From positions 3,887,001 to 3,951,000 of the forward strand of contig NZ_CP010407.1 in NCBI RefSeq assembly GCF_000830005.1: a stretch of 64,000 bases of DNA, in the 5' to 3' direction. Source of the stretch: Streptomyces vietnamensis (GTDB lineage: Bacteria; Actinomycetota; Actinomycetes; Streptomycetales; Streptomycetaceae). The notes under the pieces are model-generated. The model saw only the letters and a program-made list of their open reading frames with translations. It was not told the origin of the DNA and did no database searches. The number at the start of each line of letters is the position of its first letter. Position 1 is the first letter of the stretch. The position numbers were made by a program, and so were the translations under genes. Shown in pieces: positions 16,969-26,458 of the stretch.

Positions 16969-18292
16969 TGGCCGGGGCGCCCGCCGGGGCCGCCGGCTGC
17001 GGGGCGAGGAAGGCCTGCCAGCCGGCCGCCGGGGCCTCGCCGACCTTCAGGGTGCGCATCTTGGCGATGACGTCGGGGTCCTGGGCGTCGAGCCAGTCGG
17101 CGAGCTGGCGGAAGGAGACGCACTTGACGTCCTTCTGCACGCAGACGGTGGCGATGGTCTCCTCGACGGCGCGCATGTAGGTGCCGCCGTTCCAGGACTC
17201 GAAGTGGTTGCCGATGATCAGCGGCGCGCGGTTGCCCCGGTAGGAGCGCTCGAAGGCCTGCACCAGGCCGTCGCGCATCTGGTCGCCCCAGTACTGCCGC
17301 CGTGAGGGGTCGCCCTGGGTCGTGCCGGGGGACTGGTTCACCAGGAAGTTGTAGTCCATGGAGAGCGTCTGGAAGGCGCGGCCCGGGACGGGCACGAGCT
17401 GCATCGACAGGTCCCACAGGCCCAGGTCCTTCTTGGGCCAGATCTGGTCGTTGACGCCGCTGGTGTCGTAGCGGAAGCCCATCTGCGCCGCCGCCTTGAC
17501 GAAGTTCTTCCGGCCTTCGAGACAGGGGGTGCGGGCGCCGACGAGCTCCTTGTCGTAGTCGAAGGGCAGCGGCTGCTCGGTGCGCAGGCCGGCGTTCGTC
17601 TTCCAGTGCTTGACGAAGGACTTGGCCTGGTTGATCTCGCTCTTCCACTCCTCGACGGACCAGTTCCCGACGCCGCCGTCGGCACCGCAGAAGTGGCCGT
17701 TGAAGTGGGTGCCGATCTCGTTGCCCTCCTGCCACGCACCGCGCAGTTCGCGGACGGTGGCGCGGATGCCGTCGACGTCGTTGAAGCCGATGTCGGAGCG
17801 GCCGGCGCTGTGCTGCGGCGGGTCGTAGAGCTCCTTCTTCTCCTCCGGCAGCAGGTACACGCCGCTGAGGAAGTACGTCATCTTGGCGTCGTACTTCTTG
17901 CCCACCGCGCGGAAGTGGGAGAACAGCTTCTGGCTGTCCTCGCCCGCGCCGTCCCACGAGAAGACCACGAACTGCGGCGGTGTCTCGCCCGGCTTGAGGC
18001 GCTGCCAGACCGGCTGGTGGGGCTGGGCGCCGGTGAAGGCGGTCGAACCGTCGCCGATCAGCCGGGGCGCGCTCGGCGGGGCCGCGGCCGGACCCTTCTT
18101 GGCACCAGCGCCAGCGCCAGCACCCGCGCCAGTGCCAGCGCCCGCGCCGACGCCCGCGCCGCCCGGTGCGCCCTTGGTGACGGTGCCGTCGGAGCCCGAG
18201 CAGCCGGCGAGGCCGGTGGTGAGGGCGAGGGTCAGGGCGCCGACGGTGAGCGCCTTCCTCCGGGCCGTGGTCGTTCTGCGGGCGACTGACAT
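16946..18292 (-). CDS. Polysaccharide deacetylase-like lipoprotein
   Basis: A 448-residue exported lipoprotein. The basic start SVARRTTTARRKAL leads to a signal helix with lipobox TGLAGC. A Gly/Ala/Thr spacer (GAGAGTGAGAGAGAG) and KKGP follow, then a carbohydrate-esterase-4-like domain: FVVFSWDGAGEDSQKLFSHF (strand 1 and first metal Asp region), KMTYFLSGVYLLP, and NEIGTHFNGHFC (His-rich motif). It probably acts on cell-wall or surface polysaccharide, though the motifs are divergent from canonical TFDDG/HxxxH. The ATG at 18292 has AGGAAAGG upstream. A 280-base A/T-richer gap separates it from the divergent SulP gene. Confidence 0.82.
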   Translation of the reverse strand: MSVARRTTTARRKALTVGALTLALTTGLAGCSGSDGTVTKGAPGGAGVGAGAGTGAGAGAGAGAKKGPAAAPPSAPRLIGDGSTAFTGAQPHQPVWQRLKPGETPPQFVVFSWDGAGEDSQKLFSHFRAVGKKYDAKMTYFLSGVYLLPEEKKELYDPPQHSAGRSDIGFNDVDGIRATVRELRGAWQEGNEIGTHFNGHFCGADGGVGNWSVEEWKSEINQAKSFVKHWKTNAGLRTEQPLPFDYDKELVGARTPCLEGRKNFVKAAAQMGFRYDTSGVNDQIWPKKDLGLWDLSMQLVPVPGRAFQTLSMDYNFLVNQSPGTTQGDPSRRQYWGDQMRDGLVQAFERSYRGNRAPLIIGNHFESWNGGTYMRAVEETIATVCVQKDVKCVSFRQLADWLDAQDPDVIAKMRTLKVGEAPAAGWQAFLAPQPAAPAGAPATKPAARH

Positions 18293-18572
18293 CCGCGCAC
18301 CTTTCCTCAGATCCTCGGATTTCCGTACAAGCGGCGTCAACGTCGCACCACAAGGACCGGGGAGCGTCAACGACAAGCGGCACGTGCACGTTCTGTCACC
18401 GGATCCGGTGAAACATTGCCCTGTTTGCCCCGAAAATAATGCCGCAGTCTTTACTCTCCATTACGATCCATTTACCGAGCGTTGATCCCTCCCTTCCGGA
18501 GGCTCTCGCCGGAATCCCGCCGCTGCACCCCGCACGAGCCGCCGACCGCGCTGCCCCGGAGGAGACGGGAAC

Positions 18573-21038
18573 ATGACCCTCTGCACCCCTGCCCGCACGA
18601 CCAACCGGCCCCGAAGCCAGCGGCCCCACAGCCCGCCGAAGGGACCGCGTCGCTTCCACATCGCCGGCGCCGACCTCTCCGCGTCCGTCGCCGTCTTCCT
18701 GATCGCGCTGCCGCTCTCGCTCGGCATCGCACTCGCCACCGGAGCCCCGCTCCAGTCCGGCCTGGTGGCCGCCGCCGTCGGCGGCCTCGTCGCCGGCCGG
18801 TTCGGCGGCTCCCCGCTCCAGGTGAGCGGCCCCGCCGCCGGACTCACCGTCGTGACCGCCGAGCTCATCCAGCGGTACGGCTGGCGCACCACCTGCGCCA
18901 TCACCGTCCTCGCCGGCCTCACCCAACTCGCCCTGTCCGCCCTGCGCGTGGCCAGATCGGCGCTCGCCGTCTCGCCCGCGATCGTGCACGGCATGCTGGC
19001 CGGCATCGGCGTCACCATCGCGCTCGCCCAGCTCCACATCGTCCTCGGCGGCACTCCGCAGAGCTCCGCCGTCGACAACGCCCTCGGCCTGCCCGCCCAG
19101 TTGGCGCACGCCCAGCCGGCCGCGCTCGCCATCAGCGCCCTCACCGTGGCCGTGCTGCTCGTCTGGCCCCGGCTGCCCGGCCGGGCGGGACGGCTCGTGC
19201 GGAAGGTCCCGGCCGCGCTCGTCGCGGTGGCCGGCGCGACGGCCGTGGCCGCCTTCGCCGGACTCGCCGTGCCCCGTGTGGACCTGCCGTCCTGGAGCAG
19301 TCACGCGCTGCCCGGCCTGCCCGAGGGCCCGGTCCTCGGCATCGCGGCGGGCGTGCTCACGATCACCCTCGTCACCAGCGTGCAGTCACTGCTCTCGGCC
19401 GTCGCGGTCGACAAGCTGGTCGCCGCCCGCGCCGCCGCAGGCGCGGGCCACGGCCGGAGCGTCCCCCGCTCCGGACTCGACCGCGAGCTCGCCGGACAGG
19501 GCGCGGCCAACGTGGTCTCCGGGGCGCTCGGCGGCCTCCCGGTCGCCGGGGTCGCGGTCCGCAGCGTCGCCAACGTCGCGGCGGGCGCGACGAGTCGCGC
19601 CTCGACCATGCTGCACGGCCTGTGGATCGTGCTCGCGGCCCTGCTGCTCGTGCCGGTGCTCGACCTGATCCCACTGCCCGCGCTCGCCGCGCTCGTCATG
19701 GTGGTCGGCATCCAGATGGTGAGCATCACCCACATCCGTACGGTCACACGACACCGCGAGGTCGTCGTGTACGCGGTGACGCTGGCCGGTGTCGCCCTCG
19801 TCGGCATCCTGGAGGGCGTCGCCCTCGGCATCGCCGTGGCCATCGCGGTCGCCCTGAACCGGCTGGCCCGCACCCGGATCACCCGGGAGGAGCGGGAGGG
19901 ACGTCAACTCCTGCGCGTACGGGGCCAGCTGACCTTCCTCGCCGTGCCCCGGCTCAGCCGCGCCCTGCACCAACTGCCGCAGGGCTCCGACGTGGTGGTC
20001 GAGCTGGACGGGTCCTTCATGGACCACGCCGCGTACGAGACGCTGAGCGACTGGACCGCCGGGCACCTCGCCCACGGCGGGACGGTCGAGACGACCGGCC
20101 CCTCCGGCGTCCGGATCGCCGAGCCCGCCCCCGCCACCGCCTCCGCCGCGCACCCCTGCTGCCGTCCCTGGACGCCCTGGCACAACCACCAGTGCGGGGA
20201 GAAGCCCACCGAGACCACCGAGGCCACCGAGACCGCCGGGTCCGCCGGAACCTCCGAACCCGGACGGACGACGGGGCTGCACCTGGCGAGCGGCATCGGC
20301 AAGTTCCAGCGGAACACCGCCCCGCTCGTACGGGACGAGCTCGCGCGGCTCGCCCGGGAGGGGCAGCGTCCCTCGCAGCTCTTCCTGACCTGCGCCGACT
20401 CCCGTCTCGTCACCAGCATGATCACCTCCAGCGGCCCCGGTGACCTCTTCACCGTGCGCAACGTCGGCAATCTCGTCCCGCTCCCCGGCGAGGAGAGCGG
20501 GGACGACTCGGTGGCGGCGGCGATCGAGTACGCGGTGGAGGTGCTGCGGGTCACGTCGATCACCGTCTGCGGCCACTCCGGCTGCGGCGCGATGCAGGCC
20601 CTCCTTGCCGGCAGCCCGGACGACCCGCCGACCCCGCTCCGCCGCTGGCTGCGCCACGGCAGACCCAGCCTGGAGCGGATGGCGAGCCGACGCCACGCCT
20701 GGGCCCGGATCTCCGGGCGCCTTCCGGCCGACGCCGTCGAGCAGCTCTGCCTGACCAACGTGGTCCAGCAGCTGGAGCACCTGCGGGCGTACGAGTCGGT
20801 GGCGCGCCGGCTGGCCGAGGGCACGCTCACGCTGCACGGCGTGTACTTCCACGTGGGCGAGGCGCAGGCGTACCTCCTCTCCGGGACGGACGAGGTGCAC
20901 GGCTACGACGACGTCTTCACCCGGGTGCTGCCGACGGACCACCTCGAAGCGCCCGCCCACCTCGAAGCGCCCGACCATCTCGAAGCTCCCGCCCACCTCG
21001 AAGCGCCCGGTCGCCTCGCAGCCGCTCGCGCGTCCTGA
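18573..21038 (+). CDS. SulP-family anion transporter fused to beta-carbonic anhydrase
   Basis: An 821-residue fusion. Residues about 25-430 form a SulP transporter (FHIAGADLSASVAVFLIALP, then many helices) and about 440-510 a reduced STAS-like segment. Residues about 555-770 are a beta-carbonic anhydrase, with zinc ligands Cys607 and Asp609 (CADSR) and His668 and Cys671 (GHSGCG). A similar fusion occurs in mycobacteria. Likely role: bicarbonate or sulfate uptake coupled to CO2/HCO3- interconversion at the membrane. Before the anhydrase is a Glu/Thr repeat linker, and the last 30 residues are HLEAPA-type repeats. The start has GGAGGAGACGGGAAC upstream. A hairpin terminator follows. Confidence 0.93.
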   Translation: MTLCTPARTTNRPRSQRPHSPPKGPRRFHIAGADLSASVAVFLIALPLSLGIALATGAPLQSGLVAAAVGGLVAGRFGGSPLQVSGPAAGLTVVTAELIQRYGWRTTCAITVLAGLTQLALSALRVARSALAVSPAIVHGMLAGIGVTIALAQLHIVLGGTPQSSAVDNALGLPAQLAHAQPAALAISALTVAVLLVWPRLPGRAGRLVRKVPAALVAVAGATAVAAFAGLAVPRVDLPSWSSHALPGLPEGPVLGIAAGVLTITLVTSVQSLLSAVAVDKLVAARAAAGAGHGRSVPRSGLDRELAGQGAANVVSGALGGLPVAGVAVRSVANVAAGATSRASTMLHGLWIVLAALLLVPVLDLIPLPALAALVMVVGIQMVSITHIRTVTRHREVVVYAVTLAGVALVGILEGVALGIAVAIAVALNRLARTRITREEREGRQLLRVRGQLTFLAVPRLSRALHQLPQGSDVVVELDGSFMDHAAYETLSDWTAGHLAHGGTVETTGPSGVRIAEPAPATASAAHPCCRPWTPWHNHQCGEKPTETTEATETAGSAGTSEPGRTTGLHLASGIGKFQRNTAPLVRDELARLAREGQRPSQLFLTCADSRLVTSMITSSGPGDLFTVRNVGNLVPLPGEESGDDSVAAAIEYAVEVLRVTSITVCGHSGCGAMQALLAGSPDDPPTPLRRWLRHGRPSLERMASRRHAWARISGRLPADAVEQLCLTNVVQQLEHLRAYESVARRLAEGTLTLHGVYFHVGEAQAYLLSGTDEVHGYDDVFTRVLPTDHLEAPAHLEAPDHLEAPAHLEAPGRLAAARAS
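20940..21011 (+). repeat. Four 18-bp in-frame repeats (HLEAPx) in the SulP-anhydrase tail
   Basis: Four tandem copies of CACCTCGAAGCGCCCGCC with small changes, each encoding His-Leu-Glu-Ala-Pro plus Ala, Asp or Gly. They form the extreme C-terminus of the fusion protein and lie outside the anhydrase fold. Confidence 0.9.
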
Positions 21039-21069
21039 ACCTTCCGGTCCCCCGGGCCGTGAGACTGTG

Positions 21070-21104
21070 TGGCCCCTTCTCCCACCGCTCGGGAGGAGGG
21101 GCCA
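21070..21104 (+). terminator. Hairpin terminator after the SulP-anhydrase gene
   Basis: A 14-bp stem (TGGCCCCTTCTCCC with one mismatch in the complement) and a 7-base loop, 32 bases past the stop codon. Confidence 0.7.
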
Positions 21105-21229
21105 CCGCGCGTCGATCACTCACAGGTCTAAACCAATTTCCTGGAGGCTCTTGTCACCCGGGCCTCCGACTGATGAGCTATGACGCGGGACACATACGCA
21201 CAGAGGACGCCCTGGGAAAGGGAGATGTC

Positions 21230-23185
21230 GTGAGCAACGAATCCTTGGCCAACCTGCTCAAGGAAGAGCGGCGGTTCGCGCCGCCCACCGAGCTGGCCGC
21301 GGACGCCAATGTGACGGCGGAGGCGTACGAGCAGGCCAAGGCGGACAGGCTGGGCTTCTGGGCCGAGCAGGCCAGGCGCCTCAGCTGGGCCACCGAGCCG
21401 ACCGAGACCCTGGACTGGTCGAACCCGCCGTTCGCCAAGTGGTTCGCCGACGGCGAGCTGAACGTGGCGTACAACTGCGTCGACCGGCACGTCGAGGCCG
21501 GCCACGGCGACCGGGTCGCCATCCACTTCGAGGGCGAGCCCGGCGACAGCCGCGCGATCACCTACGCCGAGCTCAAGGACGAGGTCTCCCGGGCCGCCAA
21601 CGCCCTGACCGAGCTGGGCGTCCGCAAGGGCGACCGGGTCGCCGTCTACCTGCCGATGATCCCCGAGGCGGCCATCACGATGCTGGCCTGCGCCCGTGTC
21701 GGCGCCGCCCACTCGGTGGTCTTCGGCGGCTTCTCGGCCGATGCCGTCGCCTCCCGAATCCAGGACGCCGACGCCAAGGTGATCGTCACCGCCGACGGCG
21801 GCTACCGCCGCGGCAAGCCGAGCGCCCTCAAGCCGGCGATCGACGAGGCCGTCGCCAAGTGCCCGCAGGTCGAGCACGTCCTCGTGGTCCGCCGTACGGG
21901 CCAGGACACCGCCTTCACCGAGGGCCGGGACGTCTGGTGGGACGACATCGTCGCCCGCCAGTCCGCCGAGCACACCCCGGAGGCGTTCCCGGCGGAGCAC
22001 CCGCTCTTCATCCTCTACACCTCCGGCACCACCGGGAAGCCGAAGGGCATCCTGCACACCTCCGGCGGCTACCTCACCCAGGCCGCGTACACCCACCACG
22101 CCGTCTTCGACCTCAAGCCGGAGAGCGACGTCTACTGGTGCACCGCCGACATCGGCTGGGTCACCGGGCACTCGTACATCGTCTACGGCCCGCTGGCCAA
22201 CGGCGCGACGCAGGTCATGTACGAGGGCACCCCGGACACCCCGCACCAGGGCCGGTTCTGGGAGATCGTGCAGAAGTACGGCGTCACGATCCTCTACACG
22301 GCGCCCACCGCGATCCGCACGTTCATGAAGTGGGGAGACGACATCCCCGCGAAGTTCGACCTGTCCAGCCTCCGTGTGCTGGGCTCGGTCGGCGAGCCGA
22401 TCAACCCCGAGGCCTGGGTCTGGTACCGCGAGCACATCGGCGCGAACAAGACCCCGATCGTGGACACCTGGTGGCAGACCGAGACCGGCGCCATGATGAT
22501 CTCGCCGCTGCCGGGCGTCACCGAGACCAAGCCGGGCTCCGCCCAGCGCCCGCTGCCGGGCATCTCCGCCACCGTCGTGGACGACGAGGCGAACGAGGTC
22601 CCGAACGGCGGCGGCGGTTACCTGGTCCTCACCGAGCCGTGGCCGTCGATGCTCCGCACCATCTGGGGCGACGACCAGCGCTACATCGACACGTACTGGT
22701 CCCGTTTCGAGGGCAAGTACTTCGCCGGCGACGGCGCCAAGAAGGACGAGGACGGCGACATCTGGCTGCTCGGCCGGGTCGACGACGTCATGCTCGTCTC
22801 GGGTCACAACATCTCGACGACCGAGGTCGAGTCGGCCCTCGTCTCGCACCCGTCCGTCGCCGAGGCGGCCGTCGTCGGCGCCGCCGACGAGACGACCGGT
22901 CAGGCGATCGTCGCCTTCGTCATCCTGCGCGGCACGGCCAGCCAGGACGACAACCTGGTCGCCGACCTGCGCAACCACGTCGGCGCGACGCTCGGCCCGA
23001 TCGCCAAGCCGAAGCGGATCCTGCCGGTGGCGGAGCTGCCGAAGACCCGCTCGGGCAAGATCATGCGCCGTCTGCTGCGCGACGTCGCGGAGAACCGTGA
23101 GCTGGGTGACGTCACCACCCTGACCGACTCCTCGGTCATGTCGCTCATCCAGAACCAGCTGCCGGCCACGTCCAGCGAGGACTGA
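21230..23185 (+). CDS. acsA: Acetyl-CoA synthetase
   Basis: A 651-residue ANL-superfamily enzyme making acetyl-CoA from acetate, ATP and CoA via acetyl-AMP. Motifs: YTSGTTGKPKGI (P-loop), DTWWQTETGAMMISPLPG (A5, characteristic of acetate enzymes), and KTRSGKIMRR near the C-terminus with the acetylation-regulated catalytic Lys. Length and all core motifs are normal. The GTG start (VSNESLANLL) has GGGAG 5-9 bases upstream; the longer frame upstream is unlikely. The gene is flanked by a terminator on each side, so it is monocistronic. Confidence 0.97.
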   Translation: MSNESLANLLKEERRFAPPTELAADANVTAEAYEQAKADRLGFWAEQARRLSWATEPTETLDWSNPPFAKWFADGELNVAYNCVDRHVEAGHGDRVAIHFEGEPGDSRAITYAELKDEVSRAANALTELGVRKGDRVAVYLPMIPEAAITMLACARVGAAHSVVFGGFSADAVASRIQDADAKVIVTADGGYRRGKPSALKPAIDEAVAKCPQVEHVLVVRRTGQDTAFTEGRDVWWDDIVARQSAEHTPEAFPAEHPLFILYTSGTTGKPKGILHTSGGYLTQAAYTHHAVFDLKPESDVYWCTADIGWVTGHSYIVYGPLANGATQVMYEGTPDTPHQGRFWEIVQKYGVTILYTAPTAIRTFMKWGDDIPAKFDLSSLRVLGSVGEPINPEAWVWYREHIGANKTPIVDTWWQTETGAMMISPLPGVTETKPGSAQRPLPGISATVVDDEANEVPNGGGGYLVLTEPWPSMLRTIWGDDQRYIDTYWSRFEGKYFAGDGAKKDEDGDIWLLGRVDDVMLVSGHNISTTEVESALVSHPSVAEAAVVGAADETTGQAIVAFVILRGTASQDDNLVADLRNHVGATLGPIAKPKRILPVAELPKTRSGKIMRRLLRDVAENRELGDVTTLTDSSVMSLIQNQLPATSSED

Positions 23186-23202
23186 CCGACCCGCACGGCC
23201 CG

Positions 23203-23235
23203 AACGCCCGCCCCGGAGACCTCGGGGCGGGCGTT
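23203..23235 (+). terminator. Hairpin terminator after acsA
   Basis: Perfect 13-bp stem (AACGCCCGCCCCG and complement) with a 7-base loop, followed by TTTCCC, 17 bases past the acsA stop. Confidence 0.85.
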
Positions 23236-23241
23236 TCCCAT

Positions 23242-23289
23242 GCCGGACCCCAAGCCGGACCTCAAGCCGGACCCCAAGTCGAACCTCAA
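23242..23289. repeat. Four 12-bp tandem repeats between acsA and nhaA
   Basis: Units of GCCGGACCCCAA or GCCGGACCTCAA, the last copy degenerate. They directly follow the acsA terminator. No gene is assigned here. Confidence 0.85.
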
Positions 23290-23347
23290 GGGGACGAAAG
23301 GCGCAAATCTTCCTAAAGTGAATCCCGCCGGACACAACTCGGGCTCG

Positions 23348-23357
23348 TTAGGTAAGG
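23348..23357 (+). promoter_or_regulatory. Possible DtxR/DmdR-type half site upstream of nhaA
   Basis: TTAGGTAAGG matches one half of the iron-regulator consensus TWAGGTWAGS; the other half is not kept. It lies about 100 bases upstream of nhaA in an A/T-rich patch that may simply hold the promoter. Confidence 0.2.
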
Positions 23358-23454
23358 TAAAGATCGCGTCAGGAACGCGACAGAAAGACCTAGGTGCGCC
23401 GGGAAGTCTGGTCGGCATGTGCTTCGCCCTGCCTGCCCGACGGAGGTCTCGCCC

Positions 23455-24843
23455 GTGTCCGTGCCCACCGACCGCAAGTTCCTCGGTCGACTCTCGCTGC
23501 CCGAGCGGCGGTACCTCGCCAACGCGCTGCGCACCGAGACCGTCGGCGGCGTCCTGCTGCTCCTCGCCGCCGTCGCCGCCCTCATCTGGGCGAACACCCT
23601 CGGCGACAGCTACGAGTCGGTACGGAACTTCCACATAGGCCCCGCCGCCCTCGGCCTCGACCTGTCGATCCAGCACTGGGCCGCCGACGGCCTCCTCGCG
23701 ATCTTCTTCTTCGTCGCCGGCATCGAGCTCAAGCGCGAGCTCGTCGCGGGCGAGCTGCGCGACCCGAAGGCCGCCGCGCTCCCCGTCGTCGCCGCGCTCT
23801 GCGGCATGGCGGCCCCCGCCCTCGTCTACACCCTGGTCAACGCCGTCGGCGACGGCTCCACGGCCGGCTGGGCCGTGCCCACCGCCACCGACATCGCCTT
23901 CGCGCTCGCCGTCCTCGCCGTCATCGGAACCTCGCTGCCGTCCGCGCTGCGCGCCTTCCTGCTCACCCTCGCCGTCGTCGACGACCTGTTCGCGATCCTG
24001 ATCATCGCGATCTTCTTCACCAGCGACCTGAACTTCGCCGCGCTGGGCGGCGCCGTCGCCGGGCTCGCCGTCTTCTGGCTGCTGCTCCGCAAGGGCGTCC
24101 GCGGCTGGTACGTGTACGTGCCGCTGGCCCTGGTCATCTGGGGCCTGATGTACAACAGCGGCGTCCACGCCACCATCGCCGGCGTCGCCATGGGCCTGAT
24201 GCTCCGCTGCACCACCCACGAGGGCGAGGAGCACTCCCCCGGCGAGCACATCGAGCACCTGGTCCGGCCGCTCTCCGCCGGGCTCGCCGTGCCCCTCTTC
24301 GCGCTCTTCTCCGCCGGTGTGAGCGTCTCCGGCGGCGCGATCCACGACGTCTTCACCCAGCCGGTCACCCTCGGCGTGGTCCTCGGTCTCGTCGTCGGCA
24401 AGGCGATCGGCATCTTCGGCGGCACCTGGCTCGCCGCCCGCTTCACCCGGGCGGAGCTCAACCCGGACCTGGCCTGGCCGGACGTGTTCGCCGTCGCCAC
24501 CCTCGCCGGGATCGGCTTCACCGTCTCGCTCCTCATCGGCGAACTCGCCTTCGCCGGGGACGCCGTCCTCACCGACGAGGTGAAGGCCGCCGTCCTGATC
24601 GGCTCGCTCATCGCGGCCGTCCTCGCCTCCGTCCTGCTGAAGCTGCGGGTCCGGAAGTACCAGGCCCTCGTCTCCGCCGAGGAGCGCGACGAGGACGAGG
24701 ACGGCATCCCCGACATCTACGAGGAGGACAACCCGGAGTACCACCTGCGGATGGCCGAGATCTACGAACGGAAGGCCGCGGAGCACCGGGAGCGCGCCCA
24801 ACTGGCGGGGGCATCGCGCGACGGGGCCGACCGTCCGGCATGA
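23455..24843 (+). CDS. nhaA: Na+/H+ antiporter NhaA
   Basis: A 462-residue NhaA antiporter that exports Na+ in exchange for protons. About 11-12 helices are visible. The ion-binding pair is Asp176-Asp177 in LAVVDDLFAI, with the partly unwound helix residues in VPTATDIAFAL. It is longer than E. coli NhaA because of a C-terminal acidic, helical tail (EERDEDEDGIPDIYEEDNPEY) that probably lies in the cytoplasm. The GTG at 23455 has GGAGG eight bases upstream and starts right before the conserved N-terminus; an upstream ATG adds 12 residues without a ribosome site. Confidence 0.95.
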   Translation: MSVPTDRKFLGRLSLPERRYLANALRTETVGGVLLLLAAVAALIWANTLGDSYESVRNFHIGPAALGLDLSIQHWAADGLLAIFFFVAGIELKRELVAGELRDPKAAALPVVAALCGMAAPALVYTLVNAVGDGSTAGWAVPTATDIAFALAVLAVIGTSLPSALRAFLLTLAVVDDLFAILIIAIFFTSDLNFAALGGAVAGLAVFWLLLRKGVRGWYVYVPLALVIWGLMYNSGVHATIAGVAMGLMLRCTTHEGEEHSPGEHIEHLVRPLSAGLAVPLFALFSAGVSVSGGAIHDVFTQPVTLGVVLGLVVGKAIGIFGGTWLAARFTRAELNPDLAWPDVFAVATLAGIGFTVSLLIGELAFAGDAVLTDEVKAAVLIGSLIAAVLASVLLKLRVRKYQALVSAEERDEDEDGIPDIYEEDNPEYHLRMAEIYERKAAEHRERAQLAGASRDGADRPA

Positions 24844-24918
24844 TCTGATTCGGACCGTGGAAGAGGACTCGCACCGTAGAAGAGGACCTCGGACCGCAGA
24901 AGAGAAGAGGGAGCAGCG

Positions 24919-25404
24919 ATGAGCGACCCGTTCGACGGAACCGAGCGCAGCCTCGGCCAGCTGGTCGCCTCGGCGACCGCCGAGATGTCCGCGCTGGTGC
25001 ACGACGAGATCGCCCTGGCCAAGGCCGAACTGCGGCAGGACGTCAAGCGCGGTGCGCTCGGCAGCATCATGGGCATCGGCGCCCTCGTGGTGTTGCTGTT
25101 CTCGCTGCCGATGCTGAGCTTCGCGCTCGCGTACGCCATCAACACCTGGACCGGCGGGCACAACGGCAACGGGGGCTGGAACCTCGTCTGGTGCTTCCTG
25201 CTGTCCTTCGCCTTCAACGTGCTGCTCGCGGGCCTCCTCGGGCTGATCGCGTACGCCAAGTTCAAGAAGGTCAAGCCGCCGGAGAGGTCCATCGCCTCCG
25301 CCAAGCAGACGGCCGCCATCATGCAGAACGCGAAGCCGCACCCCCGTCCGGAGCAGCGTCCGGCCCTGGAGAAGGCCTCCGTTGTGGGACGCTCGTCCGT
25401 ATGA
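24919..25404 (+). CDS. Phage-holin-3-like membrane protein (DUF1469/Phage_holin_3_6)
   Basis: A 161-residue protein with an N-terminal amphipathic segment (LGQLVASATAEMSALVHDEI ending ALAKAEL), two membrane helices (IGALVVLLFSLPMLSFALAY, and a second around SFAFNVLLAGLLGLIAYAKF), and a basic tail. This family is common and chromosomal in actinobacteria and does not signal a prophage. A good ribosome site (GAGGGAGCAGCG) precedes the ATG. Its stop overlaps the start of the hydrolase gene (ATGA), so the two are probably co-translated. Confidence 0.88.
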   Translation: MSDPFDGTERSLGQLVASATAEMSALVHDEIALAKAELRQDVKRGALGSIMGIGALVVLLFSLPMLSFALAYAINTWTGGHNGNGGWNLVWCFLLSFAFNVLLAGLLGLIAYAKFKKVKPPERSIASAKQTAAIMQNAKPHPRPEQRPALEKASVVGRSSV

Positions 25405-26336
25405 CCCTCCCCGAGAGCAGCAACGGCAACGGCGGGCCCGTACGGCTCGACGGGCCGTGGACGCACCGTGACGTGGCCGCCAACGGCGCCCGCTTCCACA
25501 TCGCCGAGATGGGCGACGGCCCGCTGGTGCTGCTCCTGCACGGCTTCCCGCAGTTCTGGTGGACCTGGCGCCACCAGCTGCCGGCCCTCGCCGAGGCGGG
25601 GTTCCGGGCGGTCGCGATGGACCTGCGCGGGGTCGGCGGCAGCGACCGCACGCCGCGGGGTTACGACCCCGCCAACCTGGCGCTCGACATCACCGGCGTC
25701 GTCCGCTCCCTGGGCGAGCCGGACGCGGCGCTCGTCGGGCACGACCTGGGCGGCTACCTCGCCTGGACGGCGGCCGTCATGCGGCCGAAGCTGGTGCGCC
25801 GGCTCGTGGTCTCCTCGATGCCGCACCCGCGCCGCTGGCGCTCGGCGATGCTCTCCGACTTCGCCCAGTCGCGGGCCGGCTCGCACGTGTGGGGCTTCCA
25901 GCGGCCGTGGCTGCCGGAGCGTCAGCTCGTCGCGGACGAGGGGGCGCTCGTGGGCGAGCTGATCCGGGACTGGTCGGGGCCGAAGCCGGTCGACGAGAAG
26001 GCCGTCGAGGTGTACCGGCGGGCGATGTGCGTCCCGTCGACGGCGCACTGCTCGATCGAGCCGTACCGGTGGATGGTGCGGTCCCTCGCCCGTCCGGACG
26101 GCATCCAGTTCAACCGGCGCATGAAGCGGCCGGTGCGGGTGCCGACGCTCCATCTGCACGGGTCCCTCGACCCGGTGATGCGGACCCGCAGCGCGGCGGG
26201 GTCCGGCGAGTACGTGGAGGCGCCGTACCGCTGGCGGCTCTTCGACGGCCTCGGGCACTTCCCGCACGAGGAGGACCCGGTGGCCTTCACCACGGAGCTC
26301 GTCAACTGGCTGAAGGACCCCGAGCCCGACCGCTGA
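25401..26336 (+). CDS. Alpha/beta hydrolase, epoxide-hydrolase type
   Basis: A 311-residue alpha/beta hydrolase. The oxyanion region is LHGFPQFWWTW (HGxP), the nucleophile is Asp115 in GHDLGGY, and the catalytic His is in GLGHFPHEEDP near the C-terminus. An Asp nucleophile in GHDxGG with HGxP points to epoxide hydrolases (or haloalkane dehalogenases) rather than esterases. A cap domain lies in about residues 140-215. The start codon overlaps the stop of the holin-like gene. Confidence 0.88.
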   Translation: MTLPESSNGNGGPVRLDGPWTHRDVAANGARFHIAEMGDGPLVLLLHGFPQFWWTWRHQLPALAEAGFRAVAMDLRGVGGSDRTPRGYDPANLALDITGVVRSLGEPDAALVGHDLGGYLAWTAAVMRPKLVRRLVVSSMPHPRRWRSAMLSDFAQSRAGSHVWGFQRPWLPERQLVADEGALVGELIRDWSGPKPVDEKAVEVYRRAMCVPSTAHCSIEPYRWMVRSLARPDGIQFNRRMKRPVRVPTLHLHGSLDPVMRTRSAAGSGEYVEAPYRWRLFDGLGHFPHEEDPVAFTTELVNWLKDPEPDR

Positions 26337-26458
26337 GCCCCCGTCACGGACGGCGTCGCCGTACAGGCGTCCTTCGAACGGCCATGTGCCCCGCGCATAC
26401 TCCAATTGGCGGGCCCCGGGGCGGTTACCGACCTTGGCCCCCGGGCAGAGGTCGAGGT

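Noticed and set aside
23348..23357. Iron-regulator (DmdR) control of nhaA
   Set aside because: Only one half of the box is present and nhaA has no known iron link; listed only as a weak site.
24919..25404. Phage holin-like gene as a sign of a prophage
   Set aside because: No other phage genes are nearby; this family is part of normal actinobacterial chromosomes.
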